Shown: one piece after another, positions 54,901-64,000 of the stretch
Layout: each line of letters opens with the position of its first letter
Numbering within the stretch: position 1 is the first letter of the stretch
NCBI GenBank assembly: GCA_022453515.1
Contig: JAJNNY010000101.1
Coordinates: forward strand, 17,912 to 81,911
Length of the DNA: 64,000 nucleotides
DNA from: Astrocystis sublimbata
Taxonomy: Eukaryota > Ascomycota > Sordariomycetes > Xylariales > Xylariaceae
Direction of reading: 5' to 3'
Notes under the pieces: generated by a model
The model's input: only the letters and a program-made list of their open reading frames with translations
What the model was told of the DNA's origin: nothing
Database searches by the model: none
Made by a program: the position numbers and the translations under genes

Positions 54901-57104
54901 CCCAATCACCCATCACTCCAAGTGAAAATGACACGCCCAAGATCCAGGTCAATGGTACTGCCGCTCCACCGCCTCCACCGCCTCCACCTCCACCACCCTT
55001 CCCCGGGCAGATCCCCGGAGCTGCACCCCCTCCGCCTCCTCCACCTCCGCCTCCCCCCATGCCCGCCTCCTTGGGAGGGCCACCCCCACCACCCCCACCG
55101 CCGCCCCCACCGCCAATGCCAGGTGCTATGGGTGGAATGCCTCCACCTCCACCACCGCCGATGCCAGGCGCTATTTCTGGACACTTTTTATCAGCTCAAA
55201 ACAACATTGCACCATCACTCAATGGTATTGGTTTACCTGTAGTGAGGCCCAAGAGGAAGCTCAAGGCCTTCCATTGGGATAAAGTGGATGCTCCAGAAAC
55301 TAGTCATTGGGCAGCGCACACGCCGTCAGCGGAAGAGCGTGAGGAGAAGTATCTAGAGCTCAGCAAGAAGGGAATTCTGGACGAAGTCGAAAAGCTTTTC
55401 ATGGCCAAAGAGATCAAGAAGATCGGTGGTGCAGGCTCTAAGAAGGACGACAAAAAGCAAATCATTTCGGCTGATCTTCGCAAGGCTTATGGTAAGTTGA
55501 CCCTTTATCAATTCCTGCAGCATCAAACAACTGACATCGATATAGAAATCGCATTTGCCAAGTTCTCCCAGTACTCGGTTGAGAAGATTGTGCAAATGAT
55601 CATACACTGCGACAAGGAAATACTGGACAATACTGTTGTCATGGAATTCCACCAGAAGGATGATCTTTGCAATATAAACGACAACACGTCTAAACTCATG
55701 GCACCATATAGCAAGGATTGGACTGGTCCCCAGGCCAATAAGGAAAGCCGGGAACAAGATCCTTCCGAGCTTACTCGACAGGATCAACTCTATCTCTACA
55801 CTGCTTTCGACTTACACCACTATTGGAAGAGCAGAATAAGGGCGTTGGCTCTGACCAGGAGTTTTGAAGTGGACTATGATGAGATTTTCGAAAAGATGCA
55901 TCAAGTTGTTGCGGTATCAGAGGCGCTGCGGGATTCAGTATCATTGATGAACGTGCTCGGTCTCATTCTCGATATCGGAAATTACATGAACGACGCTAAC
56001 AAGCAAGCCCGTGGTTTCAAACTCAGCTCCCTTGCTCGCTTGGGCATGGTCAAGGACGACAAGAACGAATCTTCTCTCGCGGATCTCGTGGAGCGTATCG
56101 TACGAAACCAGTATCCCGAATGGGAAGGGTTTTCCATTGATATCCAGGAGGTTATTACTGTACAGAAGATCAACATTGAGCAACTGAACACGGATGCCAA
56201 AAGATACATCGACAACATTCGAAACATCCAAAGATCTCTAGACAGCGGCAACCTCAGTGATCCTAAGAAGTTCCATCCGCAGGACCGCGTTGCTCAAATC
56301 GTCCAGCGCTGCATGAAAGATGCCCGACGCAAAGCGGAACAGATGGAGCTGTATCTGGAAGAGATGATGGTGACCTACAAGGACATCATGACGTTCTACG
56401 GTGAAGACCCGACGGACGATAACGCTCGCCGCGAGTTCTTTGCCAAGCTGGCGTTTTTCTTGATGGAGTGGAAGAAGAGTCGTGAGAAGAACATGCAATT
56501 CGAAGAGACCCGGCGTCGCAATGAAGCAAGCATGAAACGCAAGCACCCACAACTCAAGCTGGGCAGCACCTCCGACAGCGCACCCCCGTCACCAGCATCT
56601 GCTGGCGCTATGGATTCTCTCCTTGAGAAGTTGCGAGCAGCGGCGCCTCAGGCTAGGGATCAGCGTGAGCGGAGAAAACGCCTGCGATTGAAGGAAAGGC
56701 ATCAAGTCCGCATTGCCTCGGGCCAGAAGATCCCAGACCTCAACGAGACCCCTGACGCGGAGGACGGGCCCCGGCCAGAGAGTAAATCCGGCGCGACGGA
56801 CTCTGATGGCAACCTCATATCTCCCGACCTTCTGTCACCAGGGACTGTAACCTCGGAAGCCAGCGAAGATGGTGTCGCTCAGAGGGCCGCCATGATGCTG
56901 CAGGACATGAGAGGTGGCGACGGAAATGACGAAGGGGACACGGAGACAAAAGACAGTCTACGAAGGTCAGCAGCGGAGGAGAGAAGGGCTAGGCGGCGGC
57001 GGCTGAAGGGAACGTCAGCGAGCAGCACGAACAGCGGCGATGGAGAAGGCGGCATCAAAAGCCCAAGCACTGGGGAAATCCCGGCTACTGTGCCTGAGGA
57101 ATGA
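51975..57104 (+). CDS. sepA: Formin, SepA/Bni1 type
   Basis: Actin nucleator for septation and polarised growth at hyphal tips. Exons 51975-55491 and 55546-57104; the 54-nt in-frame intron (GTAAGT..ATATAG) interrupts the FH2 domain and its removal restores a family-like junction (KAYEIAFAKFSQ); 1691 residues. Order: disordered Ser/Pro/Gln-rich head (1-240); GTPase-binding/FH3 region (about 245-670, starting RVTEQMFFELMQKRGWHNLP); coiled coil (about 680-830); FH1 with four proline runs of 7-12 residues (about 995-1065), binding profilin-actin; FH2 (about 1090-1500, from KLKAFHWDKVDAPETSHW, with GNYMNDANKQARGFKLSSL); and a basic tail RRKRLRLKERH at about 1547 resembling a diaphanous autoregulatory motif, which would bind the FH3 region. 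Frame and length are normal for the family. Confidence 0.95.
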   Translation: MSSGGKGFFSRTKHRSDKRHTGSEESRFLAPEYDPSLRSSRHTRESSLSLASLDRPSSAGGINAIPYADPHNERSSVSVDQMPSRRDPYRGTAEYHQHPTADGSHSSPRPPPGSSNVTMAIVGRQTQFQQWGPQQQGGQPPRGSGGSSMAGYSERWDSLPGWGQPGYGRNSRQSDQSSVFSGNGQPSDSAYKRLSRTALPSATSQSSLASSRESHRPSKLPGSPALLQPAGSDGFSLNRPDDDRVTEQMFFELMQKRGWHNLPEQARRQMQAYPSAKKWTLIYQDRLTEWQGDQKRRLTARAGQYSSVDITTNSDEEGSPEWYVRKVMENSLDSKGLGSLEVNLRTQQIGWVKRFIECQGQVALTNVLLKMNRKSAVGPAAPADSKSSDKNLDKEYDIVKCLKALLNNKYGADDALAHQQVVVALATSLISPRLTTRKLVSDVLTFLCHWEDGNGHLKVIQAMDQVKTQQNENGRFDAWMRLVEVTVDGRGKMGSLVGASDEVRTGGIGMENLLMEYAVATLILVNMIIDAPEHDLQLRMHIRAQFGACGIKRILTKMEGFQYDLIDKQIERYRTNEAIDYEDMLERENSSIKDNVEGDVKDLNDPTQIVEAIQQRLQGTKTQDYFVSALQHLLLIRENDGEERLRMFQLVDAMLSYVAMDRRLPNLDLKQSLNFTVQSLLDKLHTDSEARQAQDEALEARQIAEAAMAERDEMKARVELGADGLVAKLQRQLDEQARFIEAQKRQADGLKAEIENMQTVRAKEAQRYELETRELYLMLRDAQDVAASQAAKGLGEKGEKGEKAIDEDPVRMQGILDRERLMDRLAMQLERQKTQYKLEGRVWGDAVGPSDRLRALREEMEGYDDAYPDAPEGAGLPPPGMSSGVLGSVRRNTKIPRKPVGAQGAPGTDGASAEDDDDETVYEKPRVVEIRRPVMDPKQANNLLSEIRAKGKKGNESDSDEADGATTGPSHPSLETQSPITPSENDTPKIQVNGTAAPPPPPPPPPPPFPGQIPGAAPPPPPPPPPPPMPASLGGPPPPPPPPPPPPMPGAMGGMPPPPPPPMPGAISGHFLSAQNNIAPSLNGIGLPVVRPKRKLKAFHWDKVDAPETSHWAAHTPSAEEREEKYLELSKKGILDEVEKLFMAKEIKKIGGAGSKKDDKKQIISADLRKAYGKLTLYQFLQHQTTDIDIEIAFAKFSQYSVEKIVQMIIHCDKEILDNTVVMEFHQKDDLCNINDNTSKLMAPYSKDWTGPQANKESREQDPSELTRQDQLYLYTAFDLHHYWKSRIRALALTRSFEVDYDEIFEKMHQVVAVSEALRDSVSLMNVLGLILDIGNYMNDANKQARGFKLSSLARLGMVKDDKNESSLADLVERIVRNQYPEWEGFSIDIQEVITVQKINIEQLNTDAKRYIDNIRNIQRSLDSGNLSDPKKFHPQDRVAQIVQRCMKDARRKAEQMELYLEEMMVTYKDIMTFYGEDPTDDNARREFFAKLAFFLMEWKKSREKNMQFEETRRRNEASMKRKHPQLKLGSTSDSAPPSPASAGAMDSLLEKLRAAAPQARDQRERRKRLRLKERHQVRIASGQKIPDLNETPDAEDGPRPESKSGATDSDGNLISPDLLSPGTVTSEASEDGVAQRAAMMLQDMRGGDGNDEGDTETKDSLRRSAAEERRARRRRLKGTSASSTNSGDGEGGIKSPSTGEIPATVPEE

Positions 57105-58276
57105 CATGGTGGAAATTCATAGGCATATCGAACTACCAAGGGGGCATGACATCCCACCCTCATATCCCCTTCTCAACCTCTCTACCTACCTACTTACTTG
57201 AATCATACTCATGTACCCACTCAGTCAGTATTTACAAGTATATATGATATAATGTCTAGAACATGTTTAATGGGCACAGTCAGCAAAATCGGAATCGAAC
57301 TTTGGAGCAGGCTGGGCTGGTCTGGTCTGGCTGTTAGTTAGTATGGGATTGATGGATGGTTGGCTGGTCATAGAGCTCAAACCACGAGAGGAAGAGCGGG
57401 AGAGAGGTTTTTATTACAGTGCACTGTTAAATCTTATTCTTGGGTGTCTGCTGTGAGCCTTCTTTCATCTTGGACTGATTCTATGTGTCTAAGTATCAAC
57501 CAATTCATTCGTACTTGTAAGTCATAACCAAATCTCGCCTAGGTAGATTAGAGATGAGTGTGCTTGAACACCTGCCCTTTTGTCCAATATTGCGCATATG
57601 GGATTGAAGCTGACGAAGTTCAAGAAAAATTGCTGTCGTTTATGTGATTCTACTAATATTTTCCTTTGCAGAGCTTCTCGACTCCCTTACTGTATGTGTT
57701 GCGGAATGGACCTGCAGCACTAGAACCACGACACCATCTTGCGAGATCAAAAGCTAGAACGTGGTCAGCTCGGGAAGTTGTCCGTCTGCAGCTGCTTATA
57801 TACGCATACGCACCCGCGACAGGATCGTTCCTCACCTGCCTACCACCCATCCTTTCGGAGAACGATGATGTAGTGACTTGCCCGGCCAGTGTAGTCTCAG
57901 TCTCTTACGGTAGGCACATGCTTGTGGCTTACCGTGATTCCCCACCCGACACGGTGGGAAAAGGTATTCGTATGGTGAAGGTGGAAATGATGCCACCGTT
58001 GATGCCTTCTGTTGCCGCGAGTAAGTCATTCTTTCTTCACGATGTTCTTGCCTCGAGATGGATCATAGATCCCGTTTAGGCCTCCATTGTTGACATTCCC
58101 TCACCTCTCAGCGACCGCGATCTGAATACTTAATTGAGAGTCCTTATCCATCCACCCACTCACCCTATCGTCGACAAGCCGCCAGCCATCTTACCATCGA
58201 CAAGCTTACCAAACAAATATACATACATACACAGTATCTCCACGCCAACCAGCTCATTTACCCCAGCGACACGGAA
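57105..58276. other. Intergenic, no supported gene
   Basis: About 1.17 kb. An open stretch 57666-58079 has no recognisable motif or start context and is not called. 58080-58276 looks like a fungal 5' leader for the next gene (ACATACATACACA near 58222). Confidence 0.45.
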
Positions 58277-58732
58277 ATGGTTACCCTAGGCATAGTCGAA
58301 CTATGCGACCGCTGGGTCGAACTCATCGTCTACATCTGGCTCTTCCGCGTATATGTCAACCCGCACCGCCGCCTGCGCGTCGCCGCGTTGCGAGAAGTCA
58401 TCAGCAGTGCCACCGAGACATTGATGGATCACTGCATATACAATGTCGGGGTTGTCGATCGTCGGCTCCGCCCGCCCCCGCATCCCTCCCTGTGGGATAG
58501 TCCTCAAATCGGTCACCCGCCCATACCACTTCGAAGAGCCACGATGATGGCGGCCGTGTTGATGGCTTCTTACGCTGGTACAATGACCTCCTTGCACTTT
58601 GGCGTGGTCTGTCTGCTCGCTTATTGGTTCATTGTTATGTTCCGTTGTTGGCCGCCGCCGATGCCGCCGGTGAAATGGGAGGTGAAGAATCTTCCACTGA
58701 GGACAAGACGGAGGTCCGACCCTTCGCCTTGA
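58277..58732 (+). CDS. Hypothetical small membrane protein
   Basis: Intronless frame of 151 codons with a C-rich third codon position at its start and an A/C-rich leader before the ATG. Two hydrophobic segments are visible: WVELIVYIWLFRVYV (about 12-26) and LHFGVVCLLAYWFIVMF (about 105-121). Pro/Arg-rich stretches lie between and after them. I recognise no family. It is preceded by the formin and followed by 1.2 kb without genes. Real gene likely but not certain. Confidence 0.5.
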   Translation: MVTLGIVELCDRWVELIVYIWLFRVYVNPHRRLRVAALREVISSATETLMDHCIYNVGVVDRRLRPPPHPSLWDSPQIGHPPIPLRRATMMAAVLMASYAGTMTSLHFGVVCLLAYWFIVMFRCWPPPMPPVKWEVKNLPLRTRRRSDPSP

Positions 58733-59998
58733 AGCGAGGCGTGACACGAGAGCGTTGCGTTGCGTTGCGTGCTGGGAGCGTATATAAAACTTGTGTTGTC
58801 TCTGGATGGATGTTGGATGCGTTGAAGCGAGTCACGGCTACGCAGCGCAGGGCTAGCGACATCAAAGGGTCACGCATCGGCGTTGGGGGCCATTGCTGTA
58901 AGTGGTGTCGACGCCATATCCTCATGACCTCTCCTTCGTTATGGAACCGTGGTATTGACTCCTGTAGTTTCTCAGACGTTGTTTCTTCGTTACTCGACGA
59001 TCGTTCACCGGGCGGCTTTTTATCACATCGAGCGAAAGGAAGAGTTGGGAAGAAAGCATAATGTTGGAAAAAATCAGTATGGAGAAGGCTATGATGAAGC
59101 GATTTTGGATTTTGCGGGAAGTACTTTGGTTTAAAGCGTTTTGCTATGTTTGTTGACGGGATATTATTGTGTTCTTAGGCTTTAGCTTTGGTGGGTTCGG
59201 TTTGGATATGAATTATTGATTCGAGTATCTAGTATAATGCTTGCGCTGAGTTACCTATTAACATTGTTTGGGCGGCTATCTAGCCTGTGCTTTCATGCAA
59301 ACCCAGTTTTCATGCCTATTGTATGTGTAAATGCAATGGTATTGGGTTGGCAACCCAGTATGTAATAATCACATTCAGGGGTCGGAGCCCGAGGGCCCGG
59401 AGAGCTGGAATCCGAGGGCCCGTGGCGCCAAGACTTGCTTCAAATCTATCTCTTCTCAGGAGTTGGGCCACTGCACCCTGGTTCTTCTTCCGGCTTGCGC
59501 CACTCCGTCTTCCCAATGTACGAGGAGAACGGTACTCAAGTCTCAAATAGTGTTCCAAGTTAGGATATTGCTAATATTGGCAACCGTATTGTTCTTGTCT
59601 CCCATTTATGTTGAATACGGCCATGCCGATGGTCTGGGTCGATGGGCATGATGCCATGGACTATAAGCCAGGCTGTGCATCCAAATCCCGTGGGTCAATG
59701 AGATGTTTCAACGCGATGAAAACTACTGCCTAAAGTTTTGTAGCTAATTCCGAACTCCGATTGAAAGGATATAAAGCCTGCTTTGCTTACTTGCCTTTCT
59801 TGATATATGGTCCTATACTCGCCGCACTTGTTTCTTGGCCTATGATCGAAGTTTTCAAGCATCCACGGGAGACTAGGTCGGCAATCACTCGTTTCTTCCG
59901 TTCATCAAGGATCTGAGACTATTCTTCTACTGCCAGCCAAACCCAACAGTTATCCCTTTCAATCCTGGATGGGCCGAGGAACTTACTAGTCCTGCAAC
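58733..59998. other. Intergenic; contains a 221-bp segment between 9-bp direct repeats
   Basis: About 1.27 kb. TTGGCAACC occurs at 59347-59355 and again at 59577-59585. The 221 bp between are GC-rich compared with their surroundings and open on both strands. A short GCGTTGCGTTGC run lies at about 58750-58770. No supported gene. Confidence 0.45.
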
Positions 59999-61283
59999 AT
60001 GCCAGAAATGACAGACGGGGTGCCAGGTAAGTTTTAATCCCCAATTCAAAAGCTCGGTAGATGCAATTTTGAACGACGTTGCTGACACCTCTAAGCCGAC
60101 ATTGTGCCCGGCAGTCTATATGTCTATGCTCCCAACAAAGCAGCCCCGATCTTCTTTCTCATCGCATATGCTCTGTCAGCCATAGGTCACATCTGGCAGT
60201 GCCAGTGAGTTGCTTCACCTCAAACCAATCGTCAGCGTCCTAGCGCATGATGCTAAAGTACTATCGTTAGACGCTATAAATGCTGGAAACTCGTGGGGAT
60301 ACATGCTCTCTGCGGCGTGTTGTTCACCGCTGGCTACGCGTCGCGAGAGTGGGGGGCTTACAACTTCATCTACGCGGACGGTGACAATCCCGCCTTGATC
60401 GGCTACATAGTAAGCCAAGTATTCATCAACGTGTGTCCGTAAGTGAAAAGAACGAACGGCATTGAGCCAACCTCTCCTAGTCTTCGAAAACTTGACGAAT
60501 TTTCTGACCTGATGTCGATGGCTGGCTCATCAAAGGCCATTGCTCGAGCTCGCCAACTACCACGTCCTAGGCCGAATACTCTACTACATCCCACACCTGG
60601 CACCGTTCCCTCCCGGAAAACTCCTGTCCGTATTCGGCGGTCTCCTGGCCATTGTCGAGGGTCTGAACTCCCTAGGGGTGGCCTTCGCCTCCAACCCGTC
60701 CGGCTCCGCAAGTAGCCAAGAGCTAGGAAGTACTCTCACCCTAGTCGCGATCAGCCTCCAGGTCGTCATCGCCGCCGTGCTGGTCGGCATTGCCGGCATC
60801 TTCCACACCCGGTGCAAGAAAACTCGCGTCGACACCAGGGTAGTATCGACTCCGCTGATCACGCTCTACGTGAGCATGACGCTGATTTTCATACGCACGA
60901 TATACCGCCTGGTGGAGCACCTGGACAACACGACGGTCGACCTCGACAACCCTGAGTCGCTGAAAACTTTGAGTCCGCTTCTGAGGAATGAAGTGTATTT
61001 CTACATTTTCGAGGCGACGCTCATGCTCCTCAACTCGATCCTATGGAATGTGTTTCATCCGGGGCGGTTCTTGCCTAGTGACGCCCATATTCATCTGGCC
61101 AAGGACGGGCAGACGGAGATTGAAAACGCGGCAATCGTGGATGGCAGGCCGGTTTGGAAGAAAGTGGCACACTTGTTTACTTTTGGGGTCTTGTTTCGGA
61201 GGAAGGATCCGTATAGGCCACTCGCGGAGCCTGATGAGTACTCGATGATGGATTATCGGGGTCGATCTGGTTCTTTGCCCTGA
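59999..61283 (+). CDS. RTA1-like 7-TM protein
   Basis: Four exons: 59999-60026, 60096-60204, 60271-60438, 60536-61283; 350 residues. The RTA1 family contains fungal plasma-membrane proteins tied to lipid translocation and resistance to membrane-active toxicants (Rta1, Rsb1). Landmarks: YAPNKAAPIFFLIAYALSA in TM1, GYASREWGAYNFIYADGDN, VCPPLLELANYHVLGRI, and in TM6 FIRTIYRLVEH, all family signatures. Seven hydrophobic segments are visible. The C-terminus is cytosolic and polar (KDPYRPLAEPDEYSMMDYRG). Introns are canonical (GTAAGT, GTGAGT, GTAAGT donors) and join in phase. The gene is intact and lies 330 bp from the copia LTR. Confidence 0.9.
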
Positions 61284-61615
61284 TGCATAATGAGACTTTG
61301 TCGAGATCTTGGTCATTTGGGGCGAAAAGGTTTTCATCTAGAAAAGTTTTAATCTGTAGCTAGCGGTTTAAAGTAAAAAATGCGACCCTTATTTTTTTTT
61401 TTCGGAAGCTTACTAAGATCTTCCATGTTTGCAACCATACTTTTAAGCAACGATTTAAAAGAAAATAACTATAAATAATAACGAACTAAACAAACCGAAA
61501 TTTTATTATATTTAAAAAGGATACTATTATTAAATATATACTCGAGCTAGATTCGCGAGCGTTTCTGGTCCGGTTTTGATACGTTAAAGAAATAGCTAAT
61601 ATTTTCCGATACGTA
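61284..61615. other. AT-rich spacer beside the retroelement
   Basis: A 332-bp spacer with long A and T runs (about 61391-61401). Base composition drops sharply compared with the gene to the left, as in RIP-affected flanks. No gene seen. Confidence 0.5.
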
Positions 61616-61832
61616 TGTAACGCGAAGCCCGTGGGTAAGAACTGTCAGAATAAGCGAGCCAGTCAATTGGAGGTTCAGAAGCGTGTGTATTGTTGTTCTG
61701 TGTGTCGAGCGCGTCTTGCTGTCTCTCTGAGATGCGTCCTAATAACTAGTGTGGCGGGTACTCAGGGGTTAAGTAGACCCTGGTTTATTTAGCCCGCGCC
61801 AATCCATCCAAATTAACCCATTAATTCTAACA
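61616..61832 (-). mobile_element. Copia-type LTR (3' LTR of a minus-strand element)
   Basis: 217 bp, on plus TGTAACGCG ... TTCTAACA, that is TG..CA ends. On the minus strand it starts TGTTAGAATTAATGGG and is directly preceded by a polypurine tract CCTAAGGGGGTG, which marks it as the 3' LTR of an element whose body extends to the right. The LTR itself has fewer RIP-type changes than the body. The target duplication cannot be checked because the other end is outside the window; the bases left of it are ACGTA. Confidence 0.8.
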
Positions 61833-64000
61833 CACCCCCTTAGGGCCAAACTACAGAGTATTTAGCCCTGATTTAGTTAATAAAGCTATTTTTATAGCTT
61901 TTATACTTCTGCTTCTCCTTTAGATAGTTTATTTTTAAAGCTATTAAGGTCCTTTTAAGTAATGTTTTTCTATTTTTGCTTTAAAATCTATGCTTTTATA
62001 TCTTTTAACCCTAATTAAGTTATAAATCCAACCTATTTGGTTGCTAGAAATACCTTTGTAAATCCGTTTGCAATTATATCGCCTATAGGAATATAGGTTA
62101 TATCTAGGGTCTCTTATTAAATCTTTTGTTTTAATTAGTAATTATATATATCTATATATTAAAGCTTGGTTTTTAGAATAGATACTTCCTTTTTTAAAAG
62201 TTTTATTGTCTGCTAGTTATTATATTAAAGGGCAATCCGTTGATTATCTAAAATAATACTAAGCTTTTTAATCAGTCTATTAATAAACATTACTTCTTTA
62301 GCCGCTTGGGCTAAAGCAAGGAGCTTGGCTTTAGTAGTAGATATAGTTATAGTATCCTGTTTATTAGCCCTTTAGCCGATAACTCTTTTAAATAGTTTTA
62401 TAATATAGGCTTGTGAGCTTTTACGGTTGATAGTATTATTTATAAACGAGGAGTCGCTGGTAATAATTAGGTCGTTGCCGCCTCCAAATTCGAGAGTATA
62501 GTACTAAGTTTAAAGGAAGTAATCTAAAGTTCGATCGGCTTTGTAGTAGTATTTAGGGCTAGGGTTTAGGTTAAATTGCGAGAGTCTTAAAGCAGGGAAG
62601 GCGATATCCGGGCGTGTGATTACTACTATATATATAATAGAGCCTATTTTCTTCTAATAAGTATGGATCTCTTTAGCTATAGCTAGGCCTTTATAGGGGA
62701 GTAACTCCTGGATCTTTATGGGAGTAGGGTGCTTTTTCTCCTTTGAGTTATTTAGCTTACTGATCTTTTTGATATACGAAGATTAGGATAGCTAAATTAG
62801 CTTCTATTAGCGGTTTCTAACTATTTTTACCCCTAAGAACTATTAAAGATCGTTTTTTTTAGTAAGCTAATACTTAGTTTTAAATTCTTATACTAGTCTT
62901 ATAGCTAAAGCTTTTTAGCCGCTTTAGTAGGCTAGGACTATATCGTTTATATAAATAAACATAAGGACTTTGTTCTTGGAATAATAGTAAGGCTTATAGG
63001 GTACTAGCGAATAGCCTAAGCTTGAAAGGGTTGAAGTTAACTCTTTTTGTTATAGAAAAGGAGACTCCCTAAGTCTATATAACGCCTTCTAGAGCCGTAG
63101 AAGAGTACCTGGCTTACGGTAGCCGGGAGGCATTTTTATATAGATTTCTTTATCTAGCTTAGTATTAACGAAGGTATTAACCGTATTATATTACTTTAGT
63201 TCTAGGTTAAACTTGGTAATTATAGCTATTAGGGTCCTAAAGGATCTCCCTATTAGAGTAGAGGTATATATCTCTTCCAAGCTTAAATAAGGCTATTGGT
63301 TTCTTTGAACTATAAGCTATGCCTTGCACTTTATAAAGTAGCTGTACTTATTAAACTTATAAACATATACCTATATATAGTTAAGGGTAAGTTTCCTATA
63401 AGCGATCTTTTAATTAATCTTATTTTATAAAACTATCTTTTTATAACTTTCGAGGTATAGCCTTTCTGCGGTATAAAAACCCTCTCCTACTAAGTATATA
63501 TCTAAGTTTCTGTGAGTTTTTAGTAACAGAGGTAGTTTTATTCTATGGACTTTTTGTTTAGTTAGTAGTTTTTGTTTTAGATTCTGGTAGTTTTTTAATT
63601 TAAGGTTTTTTCTAGTATTAAACGTAGTATTATTTATAAAGCTGTTTTTTTTCTAGGGATTAGAGTGGTATTAAAGATGGTTTACTATCCTGGCCTTTTT
63701 AGCCTTGCTTATTAGTATACTAGTAAACGATTCTATAGTATATAGGCGTCTAGAATTAAACGTGGCTTCCTAGTATTTCTCACGTGCCGAACCTATAGTA
63801 TAGAGATTTAAGGGGACTTTTTTAGTTTTAAATCTTAAGCGTTTAGTAACTAGCGCAGTTTCTACGGGGCGAAACTCAAGATCAGCTTTTCTAATTATAG
63901 TAGTAAAGAGATTTAATAGAAAGGAGGATCCTAGAGGTAAAGGATACGGTATAAAGATAGTTTGTATATAGAGTTAATTAGGCTCGCAAGTTATTTCAGA
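61833..64000 (-). mobile_element. Ty1/copia retrotransposon body, RIP-degraded, continues past window
   Basis: Very AT-rich and full of TAA/TAG. On the minus strand the order is that of a copia pol 3' half: reverse transcriptase (FIYINDIVLAY around 62965-62935, where the catalytic YVDD has become YIND) and then RNase H near the LTR (SSQAYIIKLFKRVIG, TISTTKAKLLALAQAAKE, about 62445-62275). The Asp-to-Asn change and the stops in place of Gln/Trp codons are what C-to-T / G-to-A mutation gives. No intact frame remains, so the copy is dead. Confidence 0.85.

Noticed and set aside
54737..55242. Gly-, His- or Trp-rich frames around the formin FH1
   Set aside because: Shadows of the CCN proline codons in other frames and strands.
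57666..58079. Plus-strand frame of 137 codons after the formin
   Set aside because: No recognisable motif, membrane segment or signal; composition like its non-coding surroundings.

Overview
This window reads as a chromosome segment of a filamentous ascomycete (Pezizomycotina). The genes are split by short introns (about 50-80 nt, GT..AG, with CTAAC/CTGAC branch sites). They include a SepA/Bni1-type formin, Hus1, CYC2, AIM32, RTA1-like and Dfg5/Dcw1-type GH76 proteins, and the right edge is an AT-rich, stop-riddled Ty1/copia element of the kind left by repeat-induced point mutation (RIP).

Layout. Bases 1-23,000 are an accessory block: an Hce2/Ecp2-type effector (cut by the left edge), a cytochrome P450 split by a solo LTR, a large killer-toxin-like chitinase (3 LysM + CBM18 + GH18), a secreted protein of unknown function, a 2EXR protein, a LysM-WSC protein with an 18-bp minisatellite, a small secreted repeat peptide with Lys-Arg sites, a divergently transcribed UstYa-type (DUF3328) protein, another secreted protein, and a tandem pair of Cys-rich proteins with hydrophobic tails. 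Many of these genes are broken: LTR insertion (P450), in-frame TGA (chitinase; the secreted gene at 18.2-19.2 kb) and small frameshifts (9989-10959; UstYa). The repeat peptide may also be shortened by a frameshift.

Bases 24,000-61,300 are a conserved block in which the gene models are intact: two conserved proteins of unknown function, a 95-aa three-exon protein, a divergent pair of mitochondrial redox genes (CYC2 and AIM32), a GPI-anchored GH76 enzyme, a low-complexity protein, Hus1, a RING protein, a one-TM protein, the 1691-aa formin and an RTA1-like 7-TM protein. No clear protein gene was found between about 45.5 and 52 kb. That stretch does hold an unusual tandem array at 46.9-48.2 kb.

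Two observations stand out. (1) 14.2-16.3 kb looks like the remains of a dikaritin-type RiPP locus: a signal-peptide precursor made of repeated one-exon modules, each ending in a Tyr-containing motif before a Kex2 site, next to a UstYa-family gene. (2) 46.92-48.24 kb holds seven diverged units of about 200 bp, each with a box-C-like TGATGA and box-D-like CTGA closing a stem-loop (kink-turn-like). Units 1-6 also carry a second hairpin and a 3'-splice-site-like end. Stem pairing is kept while sequence changes, which points to a structured RNA. From 61,616 to the right edge lies a copia element (minus orientation) with degraded RT and RNase H remnants.
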